Assembly (NCBI RefSeq): GCF_033958435.1
Contig: NC_134138.1
Coordinates: 190,623,298-190,687,297 of the forward strand
DNA length: 64,000 nucleotides
Source: Carettochelys insculpta
Taxonomy: Eukaryota > Chordata > Testudines > Carettochelyidae
Direction: 5' to 3'
Under the pieces are notes generated by a model. It did no database searches, had not been told where the DNA came from, and worked only from the letters and a program-made list of their open reading frames with translations. Below, one piece after another: positions 35,264 through 46,324 of the stretch (within the stretch, counting starts at the first letter, position 1; each line of letters begins with the position of its first letter). Made by a program: the position numbers and the translations under genes.

Positions 35264-35358
<95 letters not shown>
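35264..35358. repeat. (CA)n microsatellite, 95 bp uninterrupted
   Basis: A perfect run of about 47 CA dinucleotides preceded by a TATATATACATAT stretch. Its length and purity suggest a highly variable locus; the exact repeat number in an assembly is often unreliable. Confidence 0.97.
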
Positions 35359-35361
<3 letters not shown>

Positions 35362-38045
35362 TAATGACATGAAATTAAACAAAACCTGAACTCAGGAAAA
35401 TAGTTCCTATTATTCTGTGGGAAAGTCTCTCAAGGGAAGTGGCAGGAGCTTCACTTCTTGAGTTATTTAAAACTGGACTGGACAAAGTAAAACAAAATTG
35501 TAGGGAAAAATCCAGTCCTGGCAACAGATGTGACCTAATATCTCTTTTGTATCTCTGAGTTGTTATGCTACCAAAATCAACAAGCATGTTTGTTGTCTTT
35601 TTCTGGTAAAATATCCACCAAGTCACACATGGTAGTAAACGATATTGACATTTAAAATGTTTAATATTTAGCTTTGATTAATAGCTCATTGATATGAAGA
35701 TGGGTACATTCTGAAGCCATTGTTTCAGTATTTTTGTCTGTAGATACGTTAATCAGAAGGATATTTTAATAACTATAAGGGCTAGAATATTTTTTAAGTT
35801 GGGAGTTTAAACTGATAGGAGAGTCAGAAAACTGAAAGTGTTGAATCATGTCTGTTTTAACAAAGTGTTTTGTAGCAAGAATAAAATGTCAGAATTGACA
35901 TCTGCTAAGTGGCTCAGAGGGGAGAATTGCACCTTCAGTCCTTAGGGACAAGTTGAATCAGTTTATGTTTAATACATACTAAATTAAAGGTTTCTGTGGA
36001 ATTCATTAGCTGATCAGAACTCTCAAGCCTTTAAACTATGTCAGTGAGTATATTTAATATGCTGTACATTTGTGTCTTGGCCATGATTAAGGAGAGCATC
36101 TCTTTTCAGGAATGAAGTACAACACGGGATCTAGTGCTTGCCTGAATAAGGAAGTAATTAAGCATGTGTGTAATTGCTTTTCTTAGTGCGGGCCATAAAG
36201 GCCTTGTGTGGTAATTATGTGCAAGGAATAATTTTCCCTCTGTAAACTTCTGTCTTTGACAGGAAACTATTGGAAACCACAAATTCTAACTTGCAATATT
36301 AAATATCTCAGTTCTCTTAATTGATTTGATATTTTAATGGAGAAATAAGCTTGACTTTTTTAATGCATTTTTAGGTATAGTGAACCTGCCAGTCTGTATT
36401 TCAGACTTACTGGTTGCCTGGTCACCTTTAAGAAATTGTATGTAACAGCTTTATTGTGTAGAAGAAACACATTCATATAAAACAGAATCTTTATTTGAGC
36501 TGCTGCAAAGATTGTTTCTTGTCACACACGCTCTCTCTCTCTCTCTCTCTCTCTCTAAGTTGCGGACTGATTAAACACAGCCCATATTCCATCATGTCAC
36601 TGGGCAGTCTTCTTCCATTTTGGCACAGGACTATGCAGTTGTGGAAGTCAGTGCTAAGTGCATTACACAATGAAGGCAGCACAGAAGAATTTGAGCATTG
36701 GTCTTGCACAGGACAAAAAGATACACTCAGACATTCCAATCATCTGCTTCAGCATTGGAATTTCACCCTTTCCTTTGTCTTCCCTTTAGCTATTTTCTTC
36801 CCCTGCTTCCAGGGCTTTGGTGCTGCAGCTACACCCAGAGTTCTAGAGGAGTCCAATCAAAAAGGCTGAAGCAGTGAAACTGTAGGGGCTGGAATTGGCT
36901 GAAGAAAGCTAGCAAAGGCAGGGAATCTGTGAAAGCCCCAGTGTCAAAAGATCAGGACCTCTCCCCACCATCTAATACTATTTGTTGTCAAGCACTCCCC
37001 TTCCTATTCCAAGACCTTCCCACGCAGACCCAGTCTTATGGTACATAGATCCCAAATTTTCTTCTATATGGATATGTTCATTGGAGGGAGCTTTTCCCTA
37101 CTTGCAAGTGTCTTTTTTTTACCTTTTCTCCTCTTTCAGCCACCACCTCCTCTGATCGTCCCTTCTCCCTCCTATTGTTCACCTTCCCCTTAGATTTTGA
37201 CCCTGTGAGACAGTTTCTTTGCCTCAGCAAAGCAAAAATACAAACCAAACAAAACCCCTACCCCACCTTACCTCCAAACCGCACAGGAAGATAGACAAAG
37301 GAAAGAGAAAACTGGTGTCCATGTTGACTTCTTGCTCTGACTTTTCATCTTCAGCCTTTTGAGGAGGGTAAAATTCTTCTTTCCTCCAGGTGTTCTGCTT
37401 CAGACTTTCACAATGCCAGCTATACCACTAGACTAAACATTAAAACTAATTGCCAACGTACTTCTGATTCTGAAAATTAAAAAGAAAAAAAATATGTGAA
37501 AGGCCCCCTTTTAAAATAAAAGTTAAGGGTGAAATAGGATTCTATATTCTAGACGTTGTAGAAAGCAATGAACCAAAGTCAATAAAAAAAAGCAACAAAA
37601 AGGCAGAGGCAGGCACACCTAAACCTTCCAGACAATGGTAATAGGATTATAGAAACACCCTTAGCTTCATCTGCATCAGAGATGGGACAGAAAGACATCT
37701 CCATTAGCTATAGAAGGGAGAACAAATTCTAAAGCGAGCATTGTACTGAATTCTGGTACACAGACAGTAGAAAAGCATTGTCTGGTGGGAAATCTCTGCC
37801 TCAGATCCAGTGGAACCCAGGCCTGCCCACACCCAGATCAGTAATTATCAGGCCAATTTTAGTAATAAATCCGCTGTTGGTATCCAAAATACTGAAACTG
37901 CCTAATTGTGTTTTGAGCTCCCTCAAGGGAACATCGCCCATAGCTAGGAACGAGCATTTTCTATCATCTAGCTGAAACAAAACAACTTCAGAATACTCCT
38001 TTTGACCATCTGATTACTCATAAACAAATGTGGTGTTCCTTGGTG
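35359..38045. other. Non-coding 3' flank; (CT)n at 36529-36556
   Basis: No exon-like frame or recognised element apart from the short CT microsatellite. Confidence 0.45.
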
Positions 38046-38474
38046 TGATGGGGTTCAGGGGTCCCCAGGCAATTCACCCTGTCCGCAGGCAGGAGTGACT
38101 CCGACTCAGCAGGTAGAACAGGAAGTTTATTAGTCGACAGAGGCACAGCTTAGTACAGAGGTGTCAGTACAGCAGGCAGAGAAAGTCATTCCAACCCACC
38201 TTGGGGAGAAGAGCCCGAGGGGTGCCCCATCTGGGGTGTAGCTTTCCCCTCAGCAGGGCTGGCTCCTTCCAACTCTCTCTTCCACCCAGCTTCTAACTGC
38301 CGCCTCTGCTTCAAACCCCAGCTTAGCTCCTTCCTGCTCTTTGTTCCAGTCAGAGGTGTTACCTGCCAGCTTAGGTTACAGCCCCAGGGGGTCATCCTTA
38401 GCCACTGTGAGCTGCTCTGCCTGACACACACACATCCAGCCTGACTGTTGCCCCGCCCCCACCCCACTCCATCA
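38046..38474 (-). repeat. 3' LTR of Gmr1-like element
   Basis: The 429-bp segment starts TGATGGGGTTCAGGGG and ends CCACCCCACTCCATCA, so its tips (TGATGG/CCATCA) are short inverted repeats. A related 454-bp copy with the same internal landmarks (GTCATTCCAACCCACCTTGG, GAGGTGTTACCTGCCAGC) stands alone at 58917-59370. On the minus strand it directly follows the RNase H region, with a purine-rich tract (AAAGGCGGGACAGATG) just before it. Confidence 0.75.
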
Positions 38475-38499
38475 CATCTGTCCCGCCTTTCAGACAGAA

Positions 38500-38973
38500 G
38501 TGAGCGGAGTCACTTAGCCAGTGGTCTGTGGAAGTTCTGGGCCCTCCCTGCATGACAGGGCATTGGCTATGGTATTGTTGCTCCCCTTCACATGGACCAC
38601 CTCCATGTCATAGTCCTGCAGAAGCAGGCTCCCCCGCAGGAGCTTGGCGTTGGCCCCTTTCATGTGATGCAGCTAGGTCAGGGGTGAGTGATCGGTGTAC
38701 ACAGTGAAACGCCATCCAAACAGGTATGGCTGAAGCTTCCCCAGAGCCCACACCATGGCCAGATGTTCCTTCTCTATGGCCATGTAGTTCTGCTTCCCGG
38801 GCAGCAGCTTCTTGCTCAGGTGCAGGACGGGATGCCTCTCTCTCTCTCTTGTTGTACACCTGCATTAGCACGGTGCCCAGTCCAGCGTCTGAGGCATCAG
38901 TAAACACCATGAAGGGCTTGTCTAAGTCTGGATTTGCCAGGACTAGGGCCCTAGCCAGAGCTTCCTTCAACAC
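38500..38973 (-). pseudogene. RNase H domain of Gmr1-like element
   Basis: Begins in the RT-RNase H connection (KEALARALVLANPDLDKPF) followed by VFTDASDAGLGTVL, where the Asp of FTDAS is the first RNase H catalytic residue. Open from 38973 to 38608, then frame-shifted; a trailing HVKGSNNTIANALS segment lies near 38560. It would remove the RNA strand after reverse transcription. Confidence 0.75.
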
Positions 38974-39081
38974 ATAGAGGGCCTCTTAGCACTGCTCGGT
39001 CCAGACCACCGTGTCAGACTTTCCCTTCTTACACAGCTCCATGAGGAGGGCGCCAGAGCCGCTGCCCACCTTGTGACCCAC

Positions 39082-39711
39082 CTAGGTCACCTCAGCCATC
39101 CCCACCTTGCACTTCCCTGCCTTGATAGTCAGCCCAGCCTTCTGAAGTCGGTCCAGCATCTGGCTGACCTGGGACACATGGTCCTCCCACGTCTGGCTGA
39201 AGATGCAAATGTCGTCCATGTAAGCCAGGGCAAAGCTCTCCATCCCTTTCAGCAGCTGGTCCACCAGACGCTGGAAGGTAGCAGGTGCCCCTTTGAGGCC
39301 GAAGGGCAGGACCAGGAACTCGTAGAGCCCCACAGGGGTGATGAAAGCCAACTTGAGCCAGGCTTCTTGATCCAATGGCACTTGCCAGTACCCCTTGGTG
39401 AGGTCTACGGTGGTGAGGTAGCGAGCTCCCCCGAGCTTGTCTAAGAGATCATCAGGCCTGGACATGGGGTAGGCATCTGATATGGTGATGGCATTAAGCT
39501 TGTGATAGTACACACAAAACTGGACAGACCCATCTTTTTCAGGGACTAATACCATGGGAGAGGCCCAGGGGCTGGAGGAGGGTTGGATCACCCCCAGATC
39601 CAGCATGTCTTCGACCTCCTGTTCTATGTCCTGAGCCATCTTCCCTGTGGCTCTGAACGGCACACACTTTATAGGAGCGTGGGCGCCTGTCTCTATTCGG
39701 TGGACGGCCAA
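39082..39711 (-). pseudogene. Reverse transcriptase of Gmr1-like element
   Basis: An open stretch of 209 codons. It has the expected Ty3/Gypsy RT blocks: IQPSSSPWASPMVLVPEKDG, TVDLTKGYWQVPLD, LPFGLKGAPATFQRLVD and the catalytic YMDD motif in ALAYMDDICIFS. Stops close both ends where the polyprotein should continue. All three catalytic Asp positions appear preserved, so the RT core is the best-preserved part of the element. Confidence 0.85.
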
Positions 39712-39744
39712 GTCAGGGCGTCTGGGTCTGTCAGAGAATAGCAG

Positions 39745-40990
39745 TCAGTGTGAACGCAGCACCTCCCTGATCTCCGTCTGCTGGGCAGGGGTCAGCTGAT
39801 CAGAGAGGGGAATAGATTCGAGCCAGGAGCCAGCTTCAGTCCCTTTGAGCAAATCCACCAAGGGATCATCCCCATGCCCACCCCAGTGCCTGCACACTGT
39901 CAGCACCAAGTTCTCCCTGTCCCAGTACAGCTTCATCATGTTCATATGATAGACCCGGTGACTGTGAGCCTGGTTCGACAGTTCCACCATATAGTTCACC
40001 TCATTTATCTGTTTGACGACCTTGAAGGGGCCATCCCAGGCAGCTTGCAGCTTGTTCCGCCACACGGGTACAAGAACCATCACTTAGTCCCCAGTGGCAT
40101 AGGCTCGGGCCCAGGTGTTGTGGTCATACCAGACCTTTTGCTTCCTTTGGGCTCTGGACAGGCTCTTCTTGGCCAGGCCCATGAGCTCAGTGAGTTTTTC
40201 GTGGAAGGTCAGTACATACAGTACCACTGACTCCCCTTCAGGAGAGGCTGTCCCCTCCCACTCTTCTTTGAGCAAGTCCAGGCATCCCCATACCTTCCTT
40301 CCGTACAGCAGCTCAAATGGGGAGCACCCCGGGGATTCTTGGGGAACCTCCCTTTATGCAAACAGCAGGTGGGGTAAGTACTTGTCCCAGTCTTGGGGAT
40401 TCTGATTCATGAAGGTTCTCAGCATCTGCTTCAGGGTCCCATTGAACCTCTCCACCAGCCTATTGGTCTGTGGGTAGTAGGCTCTGGCCCAGGTGTTCCG
40501 AACCTCCCACTTTTCCCACAAGCTTTGCAGCAGGGCTGACATGAAGTTGGACCCCTGATCCATAAGGACTTCCTTGGGGAACCCCACTCTGCTGAAAATG
40601 GACAGCAGTGCATCTGCCAGTGTCAGCTTTGATAGAGGTCAGGGCCACTGCTTCTGGGTATCGCGTGGCAAAATCTACTGCCACCAAGATATATTTATTC
40701 CCATAACGCTTCGCCTTACTGAAGGGTCCCACTATGTTCACAGCCACTTTCTGGAAAGGCTCCTCTATGACGGACAGTGGCCTCAGGGCAGCTCTCCCCT
40801 TGTCCTGGGTCTTCCCTACCCTCTGGCAGGGATTGCAGGACTGGCAATATTGACAGACAGCTGCAAAGACCCCCAGCCAGAAAAAGTTCTGTAGCAACCT
40901 CCTCCTGGTGTGGTGGATCCCCTGGTGTCCTGCGAGTGGGACATCATGGGCTAGGTACAGCAGCCTGCTCCGGTACTTTTGGGGAACCAC
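39745..40990 (-). pseudogene. Integrase of Gmr1-like element
   Basis: The N-terminal HHCC zinc-binding region includes HDVPLAGH and CQSCNPCQRVG. The core has VAVNIVGPFS, where the first catalytic Asp (usually VDIVGP-like) is read as Asn, then MDQGSNF with the second Asp and NRLVERFNGTL with the Glu. The C-terminal part (WYDHNTWARAYATGD, then AWDGPFKVVKQINEVNYMV) continues past a stop near 40084. A frameshift occurs near 40610. Integrase would join the element DNA to the host; the Asp-to-Asn change and breaks make this copy inactive. Confidence 0.8.
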
Positions 40991-41226
40991 CAGTTGCCTC
41001 TGGACCTCCCATGGCTTCTCTTTGCATCTGGGAACCCATTCCCAGTGCAGGAATCCCTTTTCCCACAGGAATCTCTCCCTGCAGCCCTCCCCCAGTGGTG
41101 GAGCTGTGCTGAGACTGGCTAGTTACCTCATCTGCTACAAGGAGGGGTGTGTCTGCAGCTCTGCCTGGAACTCTTCGGCTGGGGCAGGGGTGGAAGCCAT
41201 TTGTCCTTCCCAGCCTGGCTCCAGGA

Positions 41227-41760
41227 CTACTGGTCTGTGAGGCCCGGTTTTTGGGGGCCCCCTTTTTCGCAACGTCGGCCCCTGTGGCTTCTGTGGCTTT
41301 GGCTGGGTATCCACCCCGAACCTGGGGAGAGCACCCCTCGCCTCCTTTGGCTCCAGACCATGGCATGAGGACTTTCATCTGGCCAGTGCTCCAGGTCACT
41401 CCCCATTAGTACATCAGCAGGCAAATGGCTGTGCACACCCAACTTCTTGGGGCCTTCCTTATCCCCCCATTTCAGGTGCACCCTCTCTATGGGCACCTTG
41501 AAAGGGGTCCCGTTGATTCCCGTCACAGTCAGGTGGGAATTGGGCATCATCCATTCTGGTGCCACCACCCCCGGCCGGGCCAGCGACGCATCCGCGCCCG
41601 TGTCCCAGAACCCCATGGCCTTCCTCCCATCCACCTTGAGGGGTATGAGGCACTCGCTCCACAGAGGCAGTGCCGCCCCCACTCTGTAAACTGAGCCTTG
41701 TGCATTTGGGTCCCTTGAGGAGCTGGTCGGTGGGGCTGGCTCGGCCCAAGTTGAGGACAC
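41227..41760 (-). pseudogene. Aspartic protease of Gmr1-like element
   Basis: A 177-codon open frame with MGFWDTGADASL, the DTGA active-site motif of retroviral-type aspartic proteases. The flap-like region (HLTVTGINGTPFKVPIERVH) and LPADVLMGSDL follow in the right order. It lies between Gag and integrase, in a different frame from the end of Gag. Confidence 0.75.
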
Positions 41761-41764
41761 GCTG

Positions 41765-43098
41765 TCAGCACCACCTGCCTTGGCCGCCAGCCCCTTTGGC
41801 CTCTAGGACTCCACCCAGTTGACTCTGTGAGGCCCTGGCCTGCTCAACCTGTCTGGGAGCCTGGGGCACTGGGTGATCTATGCCCCTTCCCACCACAGCG
41901 ATAACAGACCGGTCTTGCTGTGTCCCTTGGGCCACCTGCTCTCTCGAGGCCCTGGCTGACCCTCTAAGGGGTGGACGGCTGGCCCCTCTTTCCTGGACAC
42001 GTCCCATAGGTGATCCCCTCTGTCTTACAGCCATGAACTGGTCTCTCGGGGACTCTCTGCCTCTGCGGGATTCCCTGTGCCTCTGAAATTCCTTTTCAGA
42101 CCTGGCCCGGCTGTTTGTGAACTCATCCGCCAGTTTCCCCGCACTGTGAGAGTCCCCTGGCTTCTGGTCCTCAAGCCACATCCTCAGGTCAGGTGGGCAC
42201 ATCTCATAGAACCGTTTCAGAACCATCAGCTTGACCAAGTCCTTTACAGAATGGGCTCCCATCCTGAACGCCCACTTTTGGTAGTACTGCATCGGGGGGA
42301 GGCCACATCTACATAGGTTTCCTCTGGCCTCTTCCGTGCCTCCTGGAACTTCTTCCTGTACATCGCAGGAGGCAGTCCAAACTTATGCAGCAGGGCCTGT
42401 TTGACCCGTTCATAGTCCCCAGGCTGCAGCCCCTCCAGCTGGTTGACCACTACTATGGCCTTCTGATCCAGCAAGGGGGTGAGCTGTCGGACCCATTCGA
42501 CTGGGGGAACTTCGTGCAACTCGCAGGCTTGCTCAGAGGAGGTAAGGAACCCATCCATGTCCCCTGGGTCCTGACACTGGGCTGTCTTGTGCATCTCCAA
42601 TTGACTGGCCGCCCCAGGCCTCCTGGCCCTCTCCCAGCTCCCCGCCGCCAGGGCGTCTTTGCATTTCATCTGCGCCATGCTTCGCTCATACTCCCACTCT
42701 CACTCTCTCTCCTCCCACTGTCTCTCTTGTTGCTGGCGCTTGTGCTCACGCTCTCTCTCCTGTTCCTGAGCTTCCAGCTCCTTTAATCGCACCTCGAGCT
42801 CCAGCCGTTGCAGCTTTGCCGTGAGGGACTCCGCCCAGGATGGACCACTGCTAGCTGAGCACGACCTGGTGGGCACTGCGTCTGTCTGATGGCGTTGAGC
42901 CCCCACTCCTGCCTGAGAAGCTTAAATGCTCCCAGGGGGTGACTGGCCACTTCCTGCTTGGACAGGATCTGGCCCCCTGGATCAGTCATTCTCTTCCAGC
43001 AGGGAAATCAGCTGGGCCTTGGTCACCTTCCCCACGGTCAGGCCCCTCTGTCTGCACAACCCCGCAAGGTCTGCCTTCAGGAGTCAGGTATAATCCAT
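41765..43098 (-). pseudogene. SCAN-related Gag of Gmr1-like element
   Basis: A start codon at 43096-43098 opens a frame beginning MDYT with an early stop, then a SAP-like helical motif (ADLAGLCRQRGLTVGK), a coiled-coil-like Glu/Arg/Gln-rich segment near 42780-42700, and a capsid region with LQPGDYERVKQALLHKFGL, YRKKFQEARKRPEETYVD and LIVL-type helices ending MCPPDLRMWLEDQKP. That capsid region resembles the SCAN domain in order and key residues. Stops at about 43085, 42988 and 42701 and a frameshift near 42290 break it. A CCHC knuckle is not clearly visible near the C-terminus. Confidence 0.7.
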
Positions 43099-43150
43099 CT
43101 CCCAGGAATCTCCCGGGGTATCAACTCACCGGCAGAAGTTGCAGCACTGT

Positions 43151-44185
43151 GCGGTTCCCAAAAATTGCTGTGTTCCACCTCCAGCACCCCTGTCAGTTAT
43201 GGTTTGCTAGCCTTAAAATTTATAATTGGATTTCAGTTAGATTCAATATTGTAAACGTTTTGTTTGGCATTATTACTACCTAGAAATAGATACATTTCAT
43301 GGTTAAGCTGGTTGCTTTTCTCTTTTTCCTATCTTTCCCCCTCACCTCCTTGAGGGCTGGTGTTTTGGTTTCCCCATTCTCTGCAATAAACACTCCTTGT
43401 ACCTAAGCTAAAGATTCCTGTAGCACCCAAAAAGCTTGTGAGCTTTGCTCATCATGTGGGCTACTAGCAGAATGGTTGTGGTGTGAAAGTGGAGCTACAG
43501 AGATGTTGAATCTGGGACATACGAGGGTGGCAGCTTAAAGTGCTGTTCAAACCCAATTCACTGAATCCACGGGCACATGAGTCACAGGTTGGCCCTGCTG
43601 TGCAGCCCTGCCTGCTAAGTCCTCTCAGGCATGCTCTGTCAGCGGATATGAGCATGTTTATCAGCTTTTAGGGTTGGAAGAACCCGATCTTGGGGAACCT
43701 GGATCTTGCAGGGTAGCTACACTGGGAGGGAATTGGCAGAAGAGACAAATGAATCTCCACATGAGAAGACAAGTAGCACTAGCCGCATAAGAGTAGCCCT
43801 AATAAATGAGTGTACCCCAAAATAAGGGACAACTCCGGCAACAGCAACAGGCTAATGCACTTTTCTCACCTCGTACCTTATGATATTGATGCTAAATCCA
43901 AATTTAACTTTTGGTGACAGTTACAGGGACACATAGACTTATGAGCTCACAACTGTTTCCATTGTTACAATTCTCTTTGCTGATTAAATTCTTACATAAT
44001 GAAGTTTTCCTCAGAACCCCTCCTCTCTTTGCCTACAAAAAGCATTTCCCACTTCCACCTTAACAAAAAACATAGAATTGTGTTATTTGAATCCTAGTCC
44101 TCTCATCTATCTCAGATCATTAAATGGCCCCCCTCACTGTAATATCTCATTCCTTCACAATCTTTAATTAATTTATTCTCCAAAC
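43151..44185. other. Non-coding, no feature seen
   Basis: Sequence beyond the truncated 5' end of the Gmr1-like element. No second LTR is present and no element boundary is obvious. Confidence 0.45.
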
Positions 44186-44189
44186 CACC

Positions 44190-44300
44190 TTCTGAGGGAA
44201 GGGCGTGCTGTTATCTGTATTTTACAGATGATTAGGAACCTGCGGCACAGAGATTAAAAATGCAGGTAGTAAACTAACAGGCAAGTGCTTAAACCTCATG
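44190..44300 (+). repeat. MIR-like SINE fragment
   Basis: Contains CTGTATTTTACAGATGATTA and GGCACAGAGATT, matching the MIR/CORE-SINE core. Diverged. Confidence 0.5.
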
Positions 44301-44440
44301 CTTCCTGGAAATCCATGGAGTTAGGCACTTAAATGTCTCTAAAAATCTAATCCTGGTTTATAAAGGGAACTACAGGAATTCTGGGGTACAACAGGATCTT
44401 GAACCTACCTTCAAATCCCAGGCCAATGCCCTCACATTTC

Positions 44441-44862
44441 CCTGTGTCTACATGTGCCCTTCCTTTTGAAAGGGGCATGTTAATGAGTGGGTTCAAAAAA
44501 TGCTAATGAGGTGCTTCAATGAATATGCAGCGCCTCATTAGCATAAAGGCAGCCACAGCGATTTGAAAGTGTGGCTTTTCGAATCGCGCGCTGCCCGTGG
44601 AAACGGGACCTTCCGAAAGGACCCTCCCAGTTTTCATAAGCCCTTCTTCCTGTTGGAGGCACAGAGATATTAAAAATGCAGGTAGAAAAGAAGGGCTTTT
44701 GAAAACTGGGGGGATCCTTTTGGAAGGTACTGTCTCCACGGGTGGCACGTGATTCGAAAAGCTGCACTTTTGAATCGCCGCAACCACCATTATGCTAGCA
44801 TCTTTTGAACCCACTCATTAACACGCCCCTTTCGGAAGGCAGGGGCATGTGTAGACCCAGCC
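44441..44862. mobile_element. Fold-back MITE, about 420 bp
   Basis: The whole element is a long imperfect hairpin. The left arm begins GTGTCTACATGTGCCC; the right arm is the inverse, ending GGGGCATGTGTAGACCCAGCC. Shared arm landmarks include AATGAGTGGGTTCAAAA, CACGTG- and GAATCGC-type motifs, and CCCAGTTTTC. The arms meet at CCCTTCTT/AAGAAGGG around a 39-base loop (44649-44687). No coding capacity. Confidence 0.75.
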
Positions 44863-45610
44863 TTTGGGTTCTTTTGTCATGTGAATGTTATTTGATATAT
44901 ACCAATTTTATGGGCAGCTCAGAACACAGTCATAATCAGACAGCTTCAGTGCTTCCATCAGACACTGTGAGCTAGCTCTTCTACCCTTCTGCTAGTGTAG
45001 CCTTTGGTTGCAAAGTAATGTGAGAACATCACCCTCCAACACCCTCTAGTGTTACTTATAGGTCCACTGAGAAGGAACATTTTCCTACTGCTTGTCTTTT
45101 CCCAGTGTCCAGAATTCAGATTGGTAGATGCAGTTTGCCTGGGAATGTGACAAGTTTATTCTCTCTCTGTAAATGGATCTTCTCAAAGGCACGAATCCAC
45201 CAATGTACATCTTCTCCTGCTTTCTTGATTTCATTTCTCTTGCCTCCTAGATTTCTTCGATTTATGTCAATATTTCTGAGCACACACTTTTTTGTCCTCA
45301 ACAAGTCCAGCAGTAGAATTCTACAGTGTTGTGTCATGAGCTTTGCAGAGGAGTATGGGCCATCAGAATGGTTTGACATCTGTATCTGTACTTTTGGTCT
45401 TATAATAAAACCACTTTAAAAGTAGGATGAAATTAAACCATTATTCCAACTGACATGGGGTTATAAACTTCAGCATGAGCATTCTGTATATCCTGTTTTC
45501 TAATTTACAATTATTATGAGTATTAGCTGTAAGTATTTGTTTTTTTTTAAAACATTTTTAATCTATTTTGGGGACATTATATTTAAAAAGCTTGATGGTA
45601 GCACTGTCTG

Positions 45611-46319
45611 GCTACGTCTACACGTGAAGCCTACATCGAAGTAGCTTATTTCGATGTAGCAACATTGAAATAGGCTATTTCGATGAATAACGTCTACACG
45701 TCCTCCAGGGCTGGCAACGTCGATGTTCAACTTCGACGTTGCGCAGCACCACATCGAAATAGGCGCTGCGAGGGAACGTCTACACGCCAAAGTAGCACAC
45801 ATCGAAATAAGGGTGCCAGGCACAGCTGCAGACAGGATCACAGGGCGGACTCAACAGCAAGACACTCCCTTAAAGGGCCCCTCCCAGACACAGTTGCACT
45901 AAACAACACAAGATCCACAGAGCCAACAACTGGTTGCAGACCCTGTGCCTGCAGCATGGATCCCCAGCTGCAGCAGCAGAAGCCAGAAGCCCTGGGCTAA
46001 GGGCTGCTGCTCATGGTGACCACAGAGCCCCGCAGGGGCTGGAGAGAGAGCGTCTCTCAACCCCTCAGCTGATGGCCGCCATGGCGGATCCCGCTATTTC
46101 GAAGTTGCGGGACGCGCAATGACTACACGGTCCCTACTTCGACGTTGAACGTCGAAGTAGGGCGCTATTCCTATCCCCTCATGGGGTTAGCGACTTCGAC
46201 GTCTCGCCGCCTAACGTCGAAGTTAACTTCGAAATAGCGCCCGACGCGTGTAGCCGTGACGGGCGCTATTTCGAAGTTAGTGCCGCTACTTCGAAGTAGC
46301 GTGCACGTGTAGACACGGC
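45611..46319. mobile_element. Internal-deletion derivative of the 55-kb Harbinger
   Basis: 709 bp. The left about 370 bases match the left end of the autonomous element at 55339, including the transposase start region (ATGGATCCCCAG followed by a few CAG-like codons, 45957 on). The right about 300 bases match its right end, including CTGATGGCCGCCATGG and the subterminal palindrome. The middle is deleted (junction around 45985-46025). The encoded peptide stops after 14 residues. The flanks GTCTG (45606-45610) and TTCTG (46320-46324) are a near-perfect 5-bp repeat. It would depend on transposase supplied elsewhere. Confidence 0.88.
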
Positions 46320-46324
46320 TTCTG

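Larger units (their letters stand above)
38046..43150 (-). mobile_element. Gmr1-like Ty3/Gypsy retrotransposon, gag-PR-INT-RT-RH order
   Basis: On the minus strand the protein order is Gag (43098-41765), aspartic protease (41760-41227), integrase (about 40990-39745), reverse transcriptase (39711-39082), RNase H (38973-38500), then the LTR. Integrase upstream of RT is the rule in Ty1/Copia but not in Ty3/Gypsy; among Gypsy-related elements it is the hallmark of the Gmr1 group, whose Gag is related to the vertebrate SCAN domain. The Gag here has exactly such a region. The 5' LTR is missing, and stops and frameshifts occur in several domains, so the copy is inactive though only moderately decayed. 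Confidence 0.8.

Noticed and set aside
38046..43150. Endogenous retrovirus
   Set aside because: No envelope-like frame; integrase precedes RT and the Gag is SCAN-like, which fits a Gmr1-type retrotransposon rather than a retrovirus.
43100..43260. 5' LTR of the Gmr1-like element
   Set aside because: No sequence matching the 38046-38474 LTR or its ends is present there; the element is truncated at this end.
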